Shown: positions 24,731 through 33,178 of the stretch, one piece after another | Numbering within the stretch: the stretch's first letter is position 1 | Layout of the letters: each line of letters begins with the position of its first letter | Source: Bacteroidia bacterium | GTDB lineage: Bacteria > Bacteroidota > Bacteroidia > Cytophagales > JAAEPT01 | Assembly: GCA_030431525.1 (NCBI GenBank) | Contig: JAUIJC010000029.1 | Span: 1 to 60,905 of the forward strand | Length of the DNA: 60,905 nucleotides | Direction of reading: 5' to 3' | The notes under the pieces: model-generated | Database searches by the model: none | What the model saw: only the letters and a program-made list of their open reading frames with translations | Told to the model about the DNA's origin: nothing | Made by a program: the position numbers and the translations under genes

Positions 24731-25084
24731 TTGAAACAATCTGGCCACAAATATCGGTTCCTTGCCCTCTGCCTTGTACTCCTATCATTGATTGGAGGCT
24801 GGGGTGTTTCGTGGTATGCCGACGCCCAGATTGTGCCAACCGAAAAGGTTGACGACAACCAAACTGACGACGGACAGGAGCACCCACAGGACATCCTGAA
24901 GGCTTATTCTGCCGAAGCTGTAGTGCCAATGGCCTTGGACTTAAGTCCAGCCATTTGCCAGTTCATCCCCGTCATTACTTTTGAGGAGCTTGCCCAAGCC
25001 CCTACCCCATTGCCGAAAGCGACCATCGTCCTTTCGTACTTCTCCAAACTCTTTTCGAGCTCCATACGGATTAATGCGCCGTAG
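24731..25084 (+). CDS. Small exported hypothetical protein ending in NAP
   Basis: 117 residues from a TTG start (no ATG or GTG fits). Residues 8-28 form a signal or anchor helix (FLALCLVLLSLIGGWGVSWY); an acidic linker with EHPQD follows, then AYSAEAVVPMALDLSPAICQF and the C-terminus ATIVLSYFSKLFSSSIRINAP. Small secreted proteins with a C-terminal F..LF....I..NAP pattern are, from memory, recurrent in Bacteroidota, which supports a real gene. It precedes secDF by 143 bases on the same strand. Function unknown; the start is uncertain. Confidence 0.55.
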   Translation: MKQSGHKYRFLALCLVLLSLIGGWGVSWYADAQIVPTEKVDDNQTDDGQEHPQDILKAYSAEAVVPMALDLSPAICQFIPVITFEELAQAPTPLPKATIVLSYFSKLFSSSIRINAP

Positions 25085-25085
25085 T

Positions 25086-25105
25086 GGCAGACTTGCATGT
25101 CTGCC
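25086..25105. repeat. Single hairpin related to the REP element at 201-222
   Basis: GGCAGAC (25086-25092) pairs with GTCTGCC (25099-25105), the same stem core as the second hairpin of the window's first repeat. Confidence 0.6.
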
Positions 25106-25181
25106 TTGGACTTTAGACCGCTTCGCTTTTAGACGTTGGACCTTAGCCAGTGCTAACGTCTAAAATCTAATGTCTAATATC
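25106..25181. repeat. Class A heptad palindrome
   Basis: Left units such as TTTAGAC, TTTTAGACGTTGGAC and CTTAGC face GCTAACGTCTAAAATCTAA and TGTCTAA on the right (from 25152). The loop is CAGT. It ends 46 bases before the secDF start. Confidence 0.8.
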
Positions 25182-25227
25182 CCCCAATTCTAATTCCTAT
25201 TCTTAACCAATAATTCTTTAGACTCTC

Positions 25228-28200
25228 ATGAGAGGAAAGTGGACAACCATCTTCCTGGCATCAATCATTGGCCTATTGTGCCTTTATCAATTGTCCTTCA
25301 CTTGGAAGGAAGCCAAAATCAAGGAAGAAATTCAGGCCTTTGCTGATAGCAAGGCTGCTGCAGCCCCAGAAGCTGAACAAGATTCTGTTCGTCGTTCTGC
25401 CGTTCGCGCTTACCGCGACTCCATCAACGACAAAGAGGTTTTCTTGGGCCAGACTTACCAAAATGTACGTGACTTTGCCCTTGACCTCGGTCTTGACCTC
25501 CAAGGCGGTATGCACGTAACCTTGGCGATTGACCAAGCTGAGATTCTTCGCGGATTCTCTGACTACAGCACCGACCAAGACTTCGAGGAGGCTTTGGTTC
25601 AGGCTGAAAAAGAATCCAAAACCAGCCAAGATCCATTTGCTGACTTGTTCTATGCCGCTTACAAAAGCAAAGCTGGCGACAACAAGCTCGCCTTGATTTT
25701 CTCTGAAACTTTGGACTTGGATCCAGACGCTTCTGACGAAGAAATCGAGAAGGTATTGAACGACAAATTGGATGGTGCTATCGACCGTGCTGAGATGATT
25801 CTCCGCGAACGTTTGGACCGTTCTGGTACAACAAACCCAATCATCCAGACTATCAAGTCTACTGGCCGTATCGCCATCCAGCTTCCTGGTGTGGACGACG
25901 AGGAGCGTGTATTGAAGCAGCTTCAAGCCGTAGCTAAGTTGGAGTTCTTGGAGGTTTGGGAAGGAAACGACGTTTTCCCTCACTACCAACGACTCAACGA
26001 GTACTTGGTTGCAAAAGGTGAATCTGAAGCAAAAGCTGAGGACAAGCCTGAGGCTGCCCCAAGCACTGTTGACGACGACCTATTCAGCGACGACACTGAG
26101 CCATCTGACAGCTCTTTGGTTGAAGAATCTGACGACACTGAGGCTGATACCGCTGCTGTAGCTGCAGCTGATACTGCTGAGCAAGATGTTCTTGCTGAAG
26201 AGCCTGTTGATTCTACACTTGCCGAGGACAACACCTTCCCTATTCAGAAGTACATCGTTTTCGGACAAGACGGCCGCGGCGGTGTTTACTTCATGGCAAA
26301 GCGTTCAGAGTATGAGAAAATCAATGCTTTGTTCAATGACCCTGAAGTGAAGAAATTCTGGCCTGCCAACTTCACTATGCTTTGGGGAACACTTTCTTCC
26401 CAAGAGAAGAAAGAAGGCAAGACAGAGTGGTACCCAGTTTACTTCGCAAAACGTGGTGGATCTGACGAAGCCTTGTTGACTGGTGAAGTAATTGAGCGCG
26501 CCAGCCAGAGCTACGACCAAATGGGTCGCGTGACTGTTTCCATGCAGATGAACGTGACTGGTGGTATGCAGTGGAAGAAAATCACTACCGAGAACCGTGG
26601 CAAGCGCATCGCCATCGTTTTGGATAACGTGGTTTACTCTGCACCAACTATCAACGAGCCAATTCCTAACGGTAGCTCACAAATCTCTGGTGGCTTCAGC
26701 ATCCAAGAGGCTCAGGATTTGGCCAACATCTTGGAAGCTGGTGAATCTCCAGCCCCAACTGTTGTTGAGCAATTGGCCACTGTTGGTCCTTCTTTGGGTA
26801 AGGAATCCATCAACAAAGGTTTGATCAGCTTGATCGCTGGTTTGGCTTGTGTCATCATCTTCATGATTGCCTACTACGGCAAAGGCGGTTTCGTTGCCGA
26901 CATCGCTTTGTTGTTCAACATCTTCTTCATCCTCGGTATTCTTGCCACGCCATACTTCAATGCGACACTTACCCTTCCAGGTATCGCTGGTATCGTATTG
27001 ACCATTGGTATGTCGATTGACGCCAACGTATTGATCTTTGAGCGTATCCGTGAGGAGCAAGCTTTGGGTCGTCCAACCCTTGACGCTATCAACGAAGGTT
27101 TCAAGAAAGCCTTGTTGACCATTGTTGACGCCAACGTTACAACCTTGATCGCTGCTGTTGTCTTGAACATCTTCGGTTCTGGTTTGATCAAAGGCTTCGC
27201 AACTACCTTGATGATCGGTATTTTCTGCTCATTCTTCTCGGCAGTATTCATCACTCGCTTGATCATCCACGCGATGACAAGCAAGAATGACGGCGAGGGT
27301 GCGAACTTTGAAACTGGCCTTTCTAAGACATTGTTGAAAGACGCTGCATTCGACTTCATTGGTAAGCGTAAGATGGCTTACATGATTTCTGGCGCTATCA
27401 TCGTTGTTGGTTTGGGCATCAGCATGACCAAAGGAATGAACTTGGGTGTGGCCTTTAAAGGTGGATACCAGTATGTGATTTCCTTCAACCAAGACGTAAA
27501 AGTGAACGACATCCGTACAGCATTGAAGCAGTCTTACGGTGAGGGCACTGATGTTGAGGTGAAGACCTTCGACAAAAACAACCAAGTGCAAGTTGTTACC
27601 AACTTCATGGTTGACTCTGAGGAGCCAAACGCACACGACATTGTTCGTGAGAAAACCCTCTCCAGCTTGGACGCAGGCTTGGGCGCTGAGATTCTTTCCT
27701 CGAACGAGGTGAACCCAACCATCGCTGATGACATCAAGCGCAACGCTGTTGAGTCCATCGCTATCGCCTTGATCTTGATCTTCGGATACATCATCATCCG
27801 ATTCGGAAAATGGCAGTTTGGTATGGGTGCCTTGGCAGCCTTGTTCCACGACGTATTGTTCTTGATCGCAACTTTCGCCATCGTGAACTTGTTGGGAGCT
27901 TCCTTCAGCATCGACGAAATCTTCGTTGCTGCCTTGTTGACCATCGTAGGTTACTCCATCAACGATACCGTGGTTGTATTTGACCGCGTTCGTGAATACC
28001 TCATCGGCAACCCGAAAGAGGACGAGGCCAAGGTATTGAACGATTCTATCAACGGTACGCTCAGCCGTACTTTGATGACTTCCGTTACTACCTTGTTAGT
28101 GGTAGTGGTATTGCTCGTATTTGGTGGCGACATCCTCCGTGGATTCTCCTTCGCTATGTTAATTGGTGTGTTGGTAGGTACTTACTCTTCCATCTTCATC

Positions 28201-28296
28201 GCTACTCCATTGGTGCTTGACGCTTCCAAAGGAAAGCTTGGTCAGCAGTTGGAGAAATCCAACGAGCGCAAGAAGGAATTCTTGGAGCAAGCTTAA
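25228..28296 (+). CDS. secDF: Protein translocase subunit SecDF (fused)
   Basis: 1022 residues: SecD and SecF in one chain, as is normal for Bacteroidota. SecD part: first helix (7-25), LGLDLQGGMHVTLAID near 90-105, MILRERLDRSGTTNPIIQ, and P4-type VNVTGGMQWKKITTENRGKRIAIVLDNVVYSAPTINEPI before the six-helix block with MSIDANVLIFERIREEQALGR. SecF part starts near 715 and has GYSINDTVVVFDRVREYL. An acidic Ala/Asp/Glu-rich insert (about 268-345) sits between the SecD periplasmic subdomains and is probably flexible. It pulls preproteins into the periplasm using the proton gradient. Codon use is strongly biased to GCT, GGT, AAC and CGT, indicating high expression. Confidence 0.97.
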   Translation: MRGKWTTIFLASIIGLLCLYQLSFTWKEAKIKEEIQAFADSKAAAAPEAEQDSVRRSAVRAYRDSINDKEVFLGQTYQNVRDFALDLGLDLQGGMHVTLAIDQAEILRGFSDYSTDQDFEEALVQAEKESKTSQDPFADLFYAAYKSKAGDNKLALIFSETLDLDPDASDEEIEKVLNDKLDGAIDRAEMILRERLDRSGTTNPIIQTIKSTGRIAIQLPGVDDEERVLKQLQAVAKLEFLEVWEGNDVFPHYQRLNEYLVAKGESEAKAEDKPEAAPSTVDDDLFSDDTEPSDSSLVEESDDTEADTAAVAAADTAEQDVLAEEPVDSTLAEDNTFPIQKYIVFGQDGRGGVYFMAKRSEYEKINALFNDPEVKKFWPANFTMLWGTLSSQEKKEGKTEWYPVYFAKRGGSDEALLTGEVIERASQSYDQMGRVTVSMQMNVTGGMQWKKITTENRGKRIAIVLDNVVYSAPTINEPIPNGSSQISGGFSIQEAQDLANILEAGESPAPTVVEQLATVGPSLGKESINKGLISLIAGLACVIIFMIAYYGKGGFVADIALLFNIFFILGILATPYFNATLTLPGIAGIVLTIGMSIDANVLIFERIREEQALGRPTLDAINEGFKKALLTIVDANVTTLIAAVVLNIFGSGLIKGFATTLMIGIFCSFFSAVFITRLIIHAMTSKNDGEGANFETGLSKTLLKDAAFDFIGKRKMAYMISGAIIVVGLGISMTKGMNLGVAFKGGYQYVISFNQDVKVNDIRTALKQSYGEGTDVEVKTFDKNNQVQVVTNFMVDSEEPNAHDIVREKTLSSLDAGLGAEILSSNEVNPTIADDIKRNAVESIAIALILIFGYIIIRFGKWQFGMGALAALFHDVLFLIATFAIVNLLGASFSIDEIFVAALLTIVGYSINDTVVVFDRVREYLIGNPKEDEAKVLNDSINGTLSRTLMTSVTTLLVVVVLLVFGGDILRGFSFAMLIGVLVGTYSSIFIATPLVLDASKGKLGQQLEKSNERKKEFLEQA

Positions 28297-28298
28297 TG

Positions 28299-28332
28299 CA
28301 GTTATCAGTGAGCAGTTAACAGTTATCAACTG
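28299..28332. repeat. Class B heptad repeat (CAGTTAT units)
   Basis: Units CAGTTAT, CAGTGAG, CAGTTAA, CAGTTAT, then CAACTG, directly after the secDF stop. This is a one-armed or shortened copy of the elements at 48389 and 49141. Confidence 0.75.
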
Positions 28333-28344
28333 CTTGTGATTTAT

Positions 28345-28378
28345 AAAAAGGCGATCCATTTTTGGGTCGCCTTTTTTT
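28345..28378 (+). terminator. secDF terminator
   Basis: AAAAAGGCGATCC pairs with GGGTCGCCTTTTTTT around ATTTTT. Confidence 0.9.
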
Positions 28379-28389
28379 GTACAAGGATT

Positions 28390-28550
28390 TGGGTGATTTG
28401 CTATCGCGGACCGTGATTTTAAAAGGATTTGCTTGATAGGCAGGATGCGACCGTGATTTTAAAAAGGATGTGCCTGATGGGCAGGATGCAGCCGAACAGT
28501 GGACTGAATCATGAAAATCTCTTTATCCTTCAAATCAAGGTGCTGACAAG
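28390..28550. repeat. Solo degenerate copy of the GxxExxY-associated repeat
   Basis: Contains GGCAGGATGCGACC, GGCAGGATGCAGCC, GAATCATGA, TTTATCCTTCAAATCAAGGT: the same words as in the repeats around the GxxExxY gene at 45255-46019. No open frame is inside. Confidence 0.65.
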
Positions 28551-28562
28551 AAAAATATCAAA

Positions 28563-29720
28563 GTGAAAATCCTCTACCTCCACCAATATTTCAAAACTCC
28601 CGAAGAGGGAGGAGCCATCCGCTCCTACCATATCGCCTCAGCTTTAGCCAAGGCTGGTCATCAGGTGGAGGTTATCTCAGCACATAACGAAGCGAATTCC
28701 ATCACAAAAAAGATGGAGGGATTTACCGTCCATTACCTTCCTGTACCCTACGATAACTCCCTATCCCCTCTTCGCCGAAAATTGGCTTTCATCAATTTTC
28801 TCTGGAAGGCATACAAAAAAGCGTCAAGTATTCCAGCTGACCTTTGTTACGCCACTTCTACCCCATTAACCATTGGCCTTTTGGCCTTGCTCCTAAAAAA
28901 GCGAAGAGGCCTACCATTCATCTTTGAAGTACGCGATCTCTGGCCAGAAGCCCCTATCCAATTGGGATACATCAAGGGAGAACGAATGAAAAAATGGCTC
29001 AGGAAACTGGAGCTAAAAACCTATGAGGCGGCAGAGCATATCATCGCCCTTTCGGTAGGGATGGCTGGACCCATCAAAAAAATGGTTGGGGAAAAGAAGG
29101 TCAGCATGGTACCTAACATGTCGGACTGCGATTATTTTTCCCCTAACCCTGAAAGAAAGCCACAACCTTTTACCGTGGCTTATACTGGAACATTGGGCAA
29201 AGCAAACCGCTTGGAATATCTGCTCAATGTGGCCAACCTTTGCCAAGCACAAGGCTTGGATATTCAGTTCAAGATTTGTGGCTCTGGTGCTGAAGAAACT
29301 GACTTGAAAAAGCAGGCTAAAACTTTCGGCCTAACCAACACGGATTTTTTGGGAAGCCTGAACAAAGAGGAAATCAAAAAGGTGATGGATGAGTCAGATG
29401 CGGTCTACATTTCCTTTGACCAATTCCCTATCCTACAAACCAATAGCCCCAACAAGTTTTTTGACGGATTGGCCGCTGGAAAATTAATGATTCTGAATGT
29501 GCAGGGATGGTTGAGAATGCTGGTGGAACAAAACCGTTGCGGCTTCTACCATCACCCAAGACGGCCTGAATCTTTTATCCAGAAAATCACACAATTCTTG
29601 AACGACGCTGAGCACTTGAAGACCTATCAACAAAACGCTCGAAGACTTGGGGAAGAATCCTTCTCTAAAACCAAGTTGACTGCTCAAATAGTCAATTTAG
29701 TAGAGGGGCTAACCAAATAG
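28563..29720 (+). CDS. Glycosyltransferase family 4 (WbuB-like)
   Basis: 385 residues from a GTG start (MKILYLHQYFKTPEEGGAIRSYHIASALAKAGHQVEVIS), which is the classic N-terminus of WbuB-type GT4 enzymes. IFEVRDLWPEAPIQLGY, VPNMSDCDYFSP, VAYTGTLGKANRLEYLL and the late KFFDGLAAGKLMILN (where the E-x7-E acceptor motif is poorly preserved) are seen. GT-B fold, cytoplasmic or peripheral membrane, likely in surface polysaccharide or glycoprotein glycan synthesis. No other sugar genes adjoin it. Confidence 0.9.
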   Translation: MKILYLHQYFKTPEEGGAIRSYHIASALAKAGHQVEVISAHNEANSITKKMEGFTVHYLPVPYDNSLSPLRRKLAFINFLWKAYKKASSIPADLCYATSTPLTIGLLALLLKKRRGLPFIFEVRDLWPEAPIQLGYIKGERMKKWLRKLELKTYEAAEHIIALSVGMAGPIKKMVGEKKVSMVPNMSDCDYFSPNPERKPQPFTVAYTGTLGKANRLEYLLNVANLCQAQGLDIQFKICGSGAEETDLKKQAKTFGLTNTDFLGSLNKEEIKKVMDESDAVYISFDQFPILQTNSPNKFFDGLAAGKLMILNVQGWLRMLVEQNRCGFYHHPRRPESFIQKITQFLNDAEHLKTYQQNARRLGEESFSKTKLTAQIVNLVEGLTK

Positions 29721-29794
29721 GAAAATACGGCTTTGGGGATTTTCGTTATCAAGGGTGAAGCACAGCCTTTATTTTACTCTTAACGCGACCAACT

Positions 29795-30022
29795 ATGCGA
29801 ACCCTCAATAGCGTGCTGACGGAAATCACACAGCTGACCAGCAACATCGAAACCAACTTTCCTGAGTTGTATCAATACCTTGACGAAAATCCCATCACCC
29901 TTATAGGCGATAATTCCGAGATTGGCTTCAAGGAATTTGAGAACTATTTGGAGACCCTCAAAGAGCAACTTAAAGACTATATAGAGAGTCACCCGCACCA
30001 CAAAACCAAACGAGCCGCATAG
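29795..30022 (+). CDS. Small conserved hypothetical protein
   Basis: 75 residues, mostly helical and acidic (LTEITQLTSNIETNFPELYQYLDENPITLI), with a basic His/Lys tail. FPELYQYLDENP followed by a coiled-coil-like helix (FENYLETLKEQLKDYIESH) resembles small conserved Cytophagales proteins of unknown function. It has its own terminator, supporting a real gene. Confidence 0.75.
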   Translation: MRTLNSVLTEITQLTSNIETNFPELYQYLDENPITLIGDNSEIGFKEFENYLETLKEQLKDYIESHPHHKTKRAA

Positions 30023-30043
30023 CTCATGTTTTGGTTGAAACAA

Positions 30044-30082
30044 AAAAGACACAGGCCTCAAAGCATGAAACCTGTGTCTTTT
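30044..30082. terminator. Bidirectional terminator
   Basis: AAAAGACACAGG is inverted as CCTGTGTCTTTT at 30071-30082. It lies between the small + gene and the convergent DUF2461 gene. Confidence 0.9.
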
Positions 30083-30103
30083 CTTATGGAGCTATTTTTT
30101 CAC

Positions 30104-30772
30104 TCAGTCCTCCCGAATCGCTGTATTCAGATAATCATTCAAAGGCTTAAGCTGCTGGCTCAACGCAATGACTTTTTTCCTGAAATCTTTATCCAAGACC
30201 TCTTCGTCCGCAAATTCATGCATGGCGATGAAGCTCTTGTTTCTCAACAGTTCAATCTGCTCATGGTCTTTCGGATAACCCTTTGGCGCTGTTTTAAGGC
30301 GATCGCCGTCCCAAAGACCACCAAATTCCTTTTGAAAACCTTTATCCCCTAAAAGCTCAAGAAGCGGCTGAGGGCTATAGTCAATTTCCTGTCTCACTTT
30401 GGCCAACACTTCGGAGGCAGGACAGTAAATACCACCACCAATCATGGATTTCCCATTCGGCTCAATGTGAAGATAGTAGCCTCCGAATGGAGATTTTCGC
30501 CCATCAGGGGCTATAAATGCCCCAAAATTGGTTTTGTAAGGCACCTTATTTTTGGAGAAACGCACATCTCGGAAAATTCGGAACACACATCTTTTCGCCT
30601 CCTGATCCGCAACCGCAGGTTCAAAGGCAGCAATTTCTCCGATAAGCTCCTGTACAAATCCCTCAAAGTCCTTCCGCACCTTCTGGTAGGTCGGCCGATG
30701 CTCATCAAACCATTCCTTGTTGTTGTTTTCCTGCAAGCCACGCAGGAAATCAAAGGTTTCTTTGAAATCCAT
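30104..30772 (-). CDS. DUF2461 family protein
   Basis: 222 residues from MDFKETFDFLRGLQENNNKEWFDEHRPTYQKVRKDFEGF, the signature opening of DUF2461 (L..N N..WF...R..Y). Also FRIFRDVRFSKNKVPYKTNFGAFI and GGYYLHIEPNGKSMIGGGIY, and KGYPKDHEQIELLRNKSF. Upstream in-frame codons to 30802 are unlikely. Cytoplasmic; the biochemical role of the family is unknown. Three palindromes in a row separate it from the next gene. Confidence 0.95.
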   Translation of the reverse strand: MDFKETFDFLRGLQENNNKEWFDEHRPTYQKVRKDFEGFVQELIGEIAAFEPAVADQEAKRCVFRIFRDVRFSKNKVPYKTNFGAFIAPDGRKSPFGGYYLHIEPNGKSMIGGGIYCPASEVLAKVRQEIDYSPQPLLELLGDKGFQKEFGGLWDGDRLKTAPKGYPKDHEQIELLRNKSFIAMHEFADEEVLDKDFRKKVIALSQQLKPLNDYLNTAIRED

Positions 30773-30800
30773 AAAAATTGATGGTTGTAACAACACAAAC

Positions 30801-30900
30801 ACAGGACTAAAGTCCTGTGCTGAGAAGAACTGCCCTTACAGGGCTGTACTTTGATAGCCCTGTAAGGGCGGTTCTCCTTAGCGATGGATGAAATCCATCG
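30801..30900. repeat. Triple-hairpin intergenic repeat
   Basis: ACAGGACT/AGTCCTGT (30801-30818), then a longer arm around TGCCCTTACAGGGCT inverted at 30856-30875, then CGATGGAT/ATCCATCG (30882-30900). Similar ACTAAAGTCC / GATGGATGAAATCCATC intergenic elements occur in several bacterial phyla, from memory. It fills the whole gap between two - strand genes. Confidence 0.8.
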
Positions 30901-30909
30901 AATAGCGGT

Positions 30910-32121
30910 TTATTCCTCCCCCTTGGCGAAGGCGGTCAAATAGGAGAATTTCTCCGTAAGTTCTCCCTTTCGTGTAATCGTAGCGCCCCCAACAATTGGT
31001 TGCTGGCCACCATTCATTAACTCAGGAATCACACTGGCCATCAACTGCTCTCCAAAACTCTGGGAGGCGTCCCTTGGCAATTCACAAGGCAAGTTATCCA
31101 CAGCCATCACAGTAATATTTTTATCACTGGTCAACGCTTTTTCTTCCTCACCAGTTGACGGATTATAGTCATACAACGGATCGGCAATGGTGGTTTCACG
31201 CAAGGTTGACGGCACAGAGCCTTGGATATCGCAGGTGATATCGGCAATGACCTTAATACGGAAATCAGCCTCCTTCATTTCCTCTTTGGTGAACAAGGCT
31301 GGGGCTTTAGGGTCCCAAAAAGCGGCCGCGACAAACAGGTCAGTTTCCTTGACAAAAGGTCCAAAAGCGGACTCATATCCCTTTGGATCTGCGAAGAACT
31401 CAGCCTTGTCAAACCCACCATCCGAAGAGCGCTTATTGTAGTCATCCACATCCAGCTGGGTGTAAACGGCTCTGTCAAAATCTCCTGACAGATAATCCTC
31501 AGGGGACACATAGGAAATTCCAGCGCGCTCCAAGGTTTCAATGGCACCCTTGGCTACTCGGCCTCCACCAGTGAGGGCAATTTTGGTGTTTTCCGGCAAG
31601 GACACTTTATCAAGTTCCTGCCACAACTCCTCCATATCCAAGCAATCATGTGCTGGTTTTAATTGGAAGGAGCCGTAGCGTTTTCCCCAAGCCAAAAGGC
31701 CATTGTAGGCACCGACAATTCCCGCATATCGCCCAAAGGCCACCACTCGCTGACCTTTCGCATCCGTCAGACACTCATAGTCCACCAAGTCAATATTTTT
31801 GGCCAATACCTCCTGCAACAGTCCACGATTATAAGGCTGTTTCTTGATGGTATGAGAGAAGAAAAAATAGGTTTTATCAGCCACTAACTGATGAATAGGA
31901 ACCTCCTTAACCCCCATCAACACATCACAATCGGACAAGTCTTGCTGGAGGGCAATGCCTTGAGCCTTGTAATCTTCATCCGAAAAACAGCGGATATCAC
32001 TGGGCTGGACTACGATTTCAGCTTGTGGGCATTCATCCAAAATGGCTTTACACTGCTCAGGGGTCAACGGCACACGGTGGTCCACTGGCACTTTCCCTTC
32101 TTTTATGATTCCTATTTTCAT
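30910..32121 (-). CDS. Alanine dehydrogenase/saccharopine dehydrogenase-like oxidoreductase
   Basis: 403 residues from MKIGIIKEGKVPVDHRVPLTPEQC, which is the AlaDH/PNT N-terminal motif as found in lysine-forming saccharopine dehydrogenases (KEGK.P.D.RVPLTP). FFFSHTIKKQPYN, VDYECLTD, FGRYAGIVGAYNGL and the Rossmann stretch KIALTGGGRVAKGAIETLERAGI are present. VIADITCDIQGSVPSTLRETTIADPLYDYNP is the active-site region of the same group. Predicted NAD(P)-dependent amino-acid metabolism in the cytoplasm; saccharopine versus alanine cannot be decided here. Upstream in-frame codons are ignored because the motif begins at 32121. Confidence 0.85.
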   Translation of the reverse strand: MKIGIIKEGKVPVDHRVPLTPEQCKAILDECPQAEIVVQPSDIRCFSDEDYKAQGIALQQDLSDCDVLMGVKEVPIHQLVADKTYFFFSHTIKKQPYNRGLLQEVLAKNIDLVDYECLTDAKGQRVVAFGRYAGIVGAYNGLLAWGKRYGSFQLKPAHDCLDMEELWQELDKVSLPENTKIALTGGGRVAKGAIETLERAGISYVSPEDYLSGDFDRAVYTQLDVDDYNKRSSDGGFDKAEFFADPKGYESAFGPFVKETDLFVAAAFWDPKAPALFTKEEMKEADFRIKVIADITCDIQGSVPSTLRETTIADPLYDYNPSTGEEEKALTSDKNITVMAVDNLPCELPRDASQSFGEQLMASVIPELMNGGQQPIVGGATITRKGELTEKFSYLTAFAKGEE

Positions 32122-32292
32122 GGCTTTCTTTTCGAAATGATTCCAAAAACTACGGAGGAAAAAAGAAAGCCCAAAGCCAAACATAATGGACCTTTGAAAC
32201 AATTGGACTAAAGCACTGGCTATCATGCTGACGGAGTAAGCATCTACTTCTTCTAACTAGACCCTTCGTCACACTCAAGACCACTACTCCAA

Positions 32293-32787
32293 TCATTCTA
32301 GAAACATCAACAATTTCTTTTGAAACGCTTCACGTTGCGATGGCTCTATTCTATTCAGAAAAATTGGGATTTTTTCATGGCCTCTGGTCAGGATTTCTAC
32401 ACGACCCATTTCCTGCTTGAAGGAAAGGACATCTGATTTTTCAACAAAGCAGTCCGAACTTTCCCGAATCAGCAACACTTCAGGGGTGATTTTCACGAAG
32501 TAGAGGCCTTTTTGGGTGCAAGACCAATTCCTCAAAAATAGATTAAAGGCCCAAGCAATACCTGCAAATGAATAAACCCATTCCTCTATCATTGCAGCAG
32601 ACAAACCACCTAAGCCAAGTATAAGGATATAATCCCTGTGGTTAGGACTCACATAATACTTCTTGAAGGAAAATCGATTTTCTTCCTCAACAGGAGACCA
32701 ATCTTTAAACTGGAGCCACAATTGGATGCCCTTCCACAGAATCACCAACGTTCCTATTCCAACCAAATAAGGTAAATACTCAACCAT
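32293..32787 (-). CDS. Hypothetical membrane protein
   Basis: 164 residues. Hydrophobic segments at about 5-22 and 52-85 (ILILGLGGLSAAMIEEWVYSFAGIAWAFNLFL) are followed by a soluble PH-like C-terminal half (GLYFVKITPEVLLIRESSDCFVEKSDVLSFKQ, VEILTRGHEKIPIFLNRI). The layout of two helices and a small beta domain resembles bacterial PH-domain membrane proteins, but the match is only by pattern. No known neighbours to suggest a role. Confidence 0.65.
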   Translation of the reverse strand: MVEYLPYLVGIGTLVILWKGIQLWLQFKDWSPVEEENRFSFKKYYVSPNHRDYILILGLGGLSAAMIEEWVYSFAGIAWAFNLFLRNWSCTQKGLYFVKITPEVLLIRESSDCFVEKSDVLSFKQEMGRVEILTRGHEKIPIFLNRIEPSQREAFQKKLLMFLE

Positions 32788-33178
32788 TCCGCAAAGAACG
32801 GCATTTTCTGAGTTTCACAATAACCCCTATCCTTTCACTCACAGCGCCTTAACCCACCACCTTTCCAAAGCCAAGACCGTATAACCAATAGCTAAACACT
32901 AGATGCGCTATTTTGAGAGTGCAAAGGAGAAGTAAGCTCATGACAGAAATTTTGCATTTATGCTTCACTTTCATACCTGGAACTTTTACTTTTTAGCGTT
33001 TTCTTTGTTTTTTCGTTGATTCTTTTATTCTGACGATTTGTTTTAGAAACTATCTACGACGAAACAGAGATTCAGCCACGATTTTCCCCTTTTGAAAAAT
33101 GGCTTGCAGGGTAATTTAACCTCTACTCTGGTCGTATATACATCAATAACGGACGTTTACTGACACCGACGCTACTCT
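32788..33178. other. 391-bp intergenic region upstream of mreB
   Basis: AT-rich leader region of the mre cluster. I see no clear TAnnTTTG box and no gene. The region must contain the mreB promoter and probably the divergent promoter for the hypothetical membrane protein. Confidence 0.4.

Noticed and set aside
25273-27849. Several long antisense open frames inside secDF
   Set aside because: They arise from the strongly biased codons of secDF (few antisense stops) and show no domain-like sequence.
28299-28332. Class B heptad array read as a CRISPR remnant
   Set aside because: Units are 7 bases with no unique spacers, and no cas gene is present.
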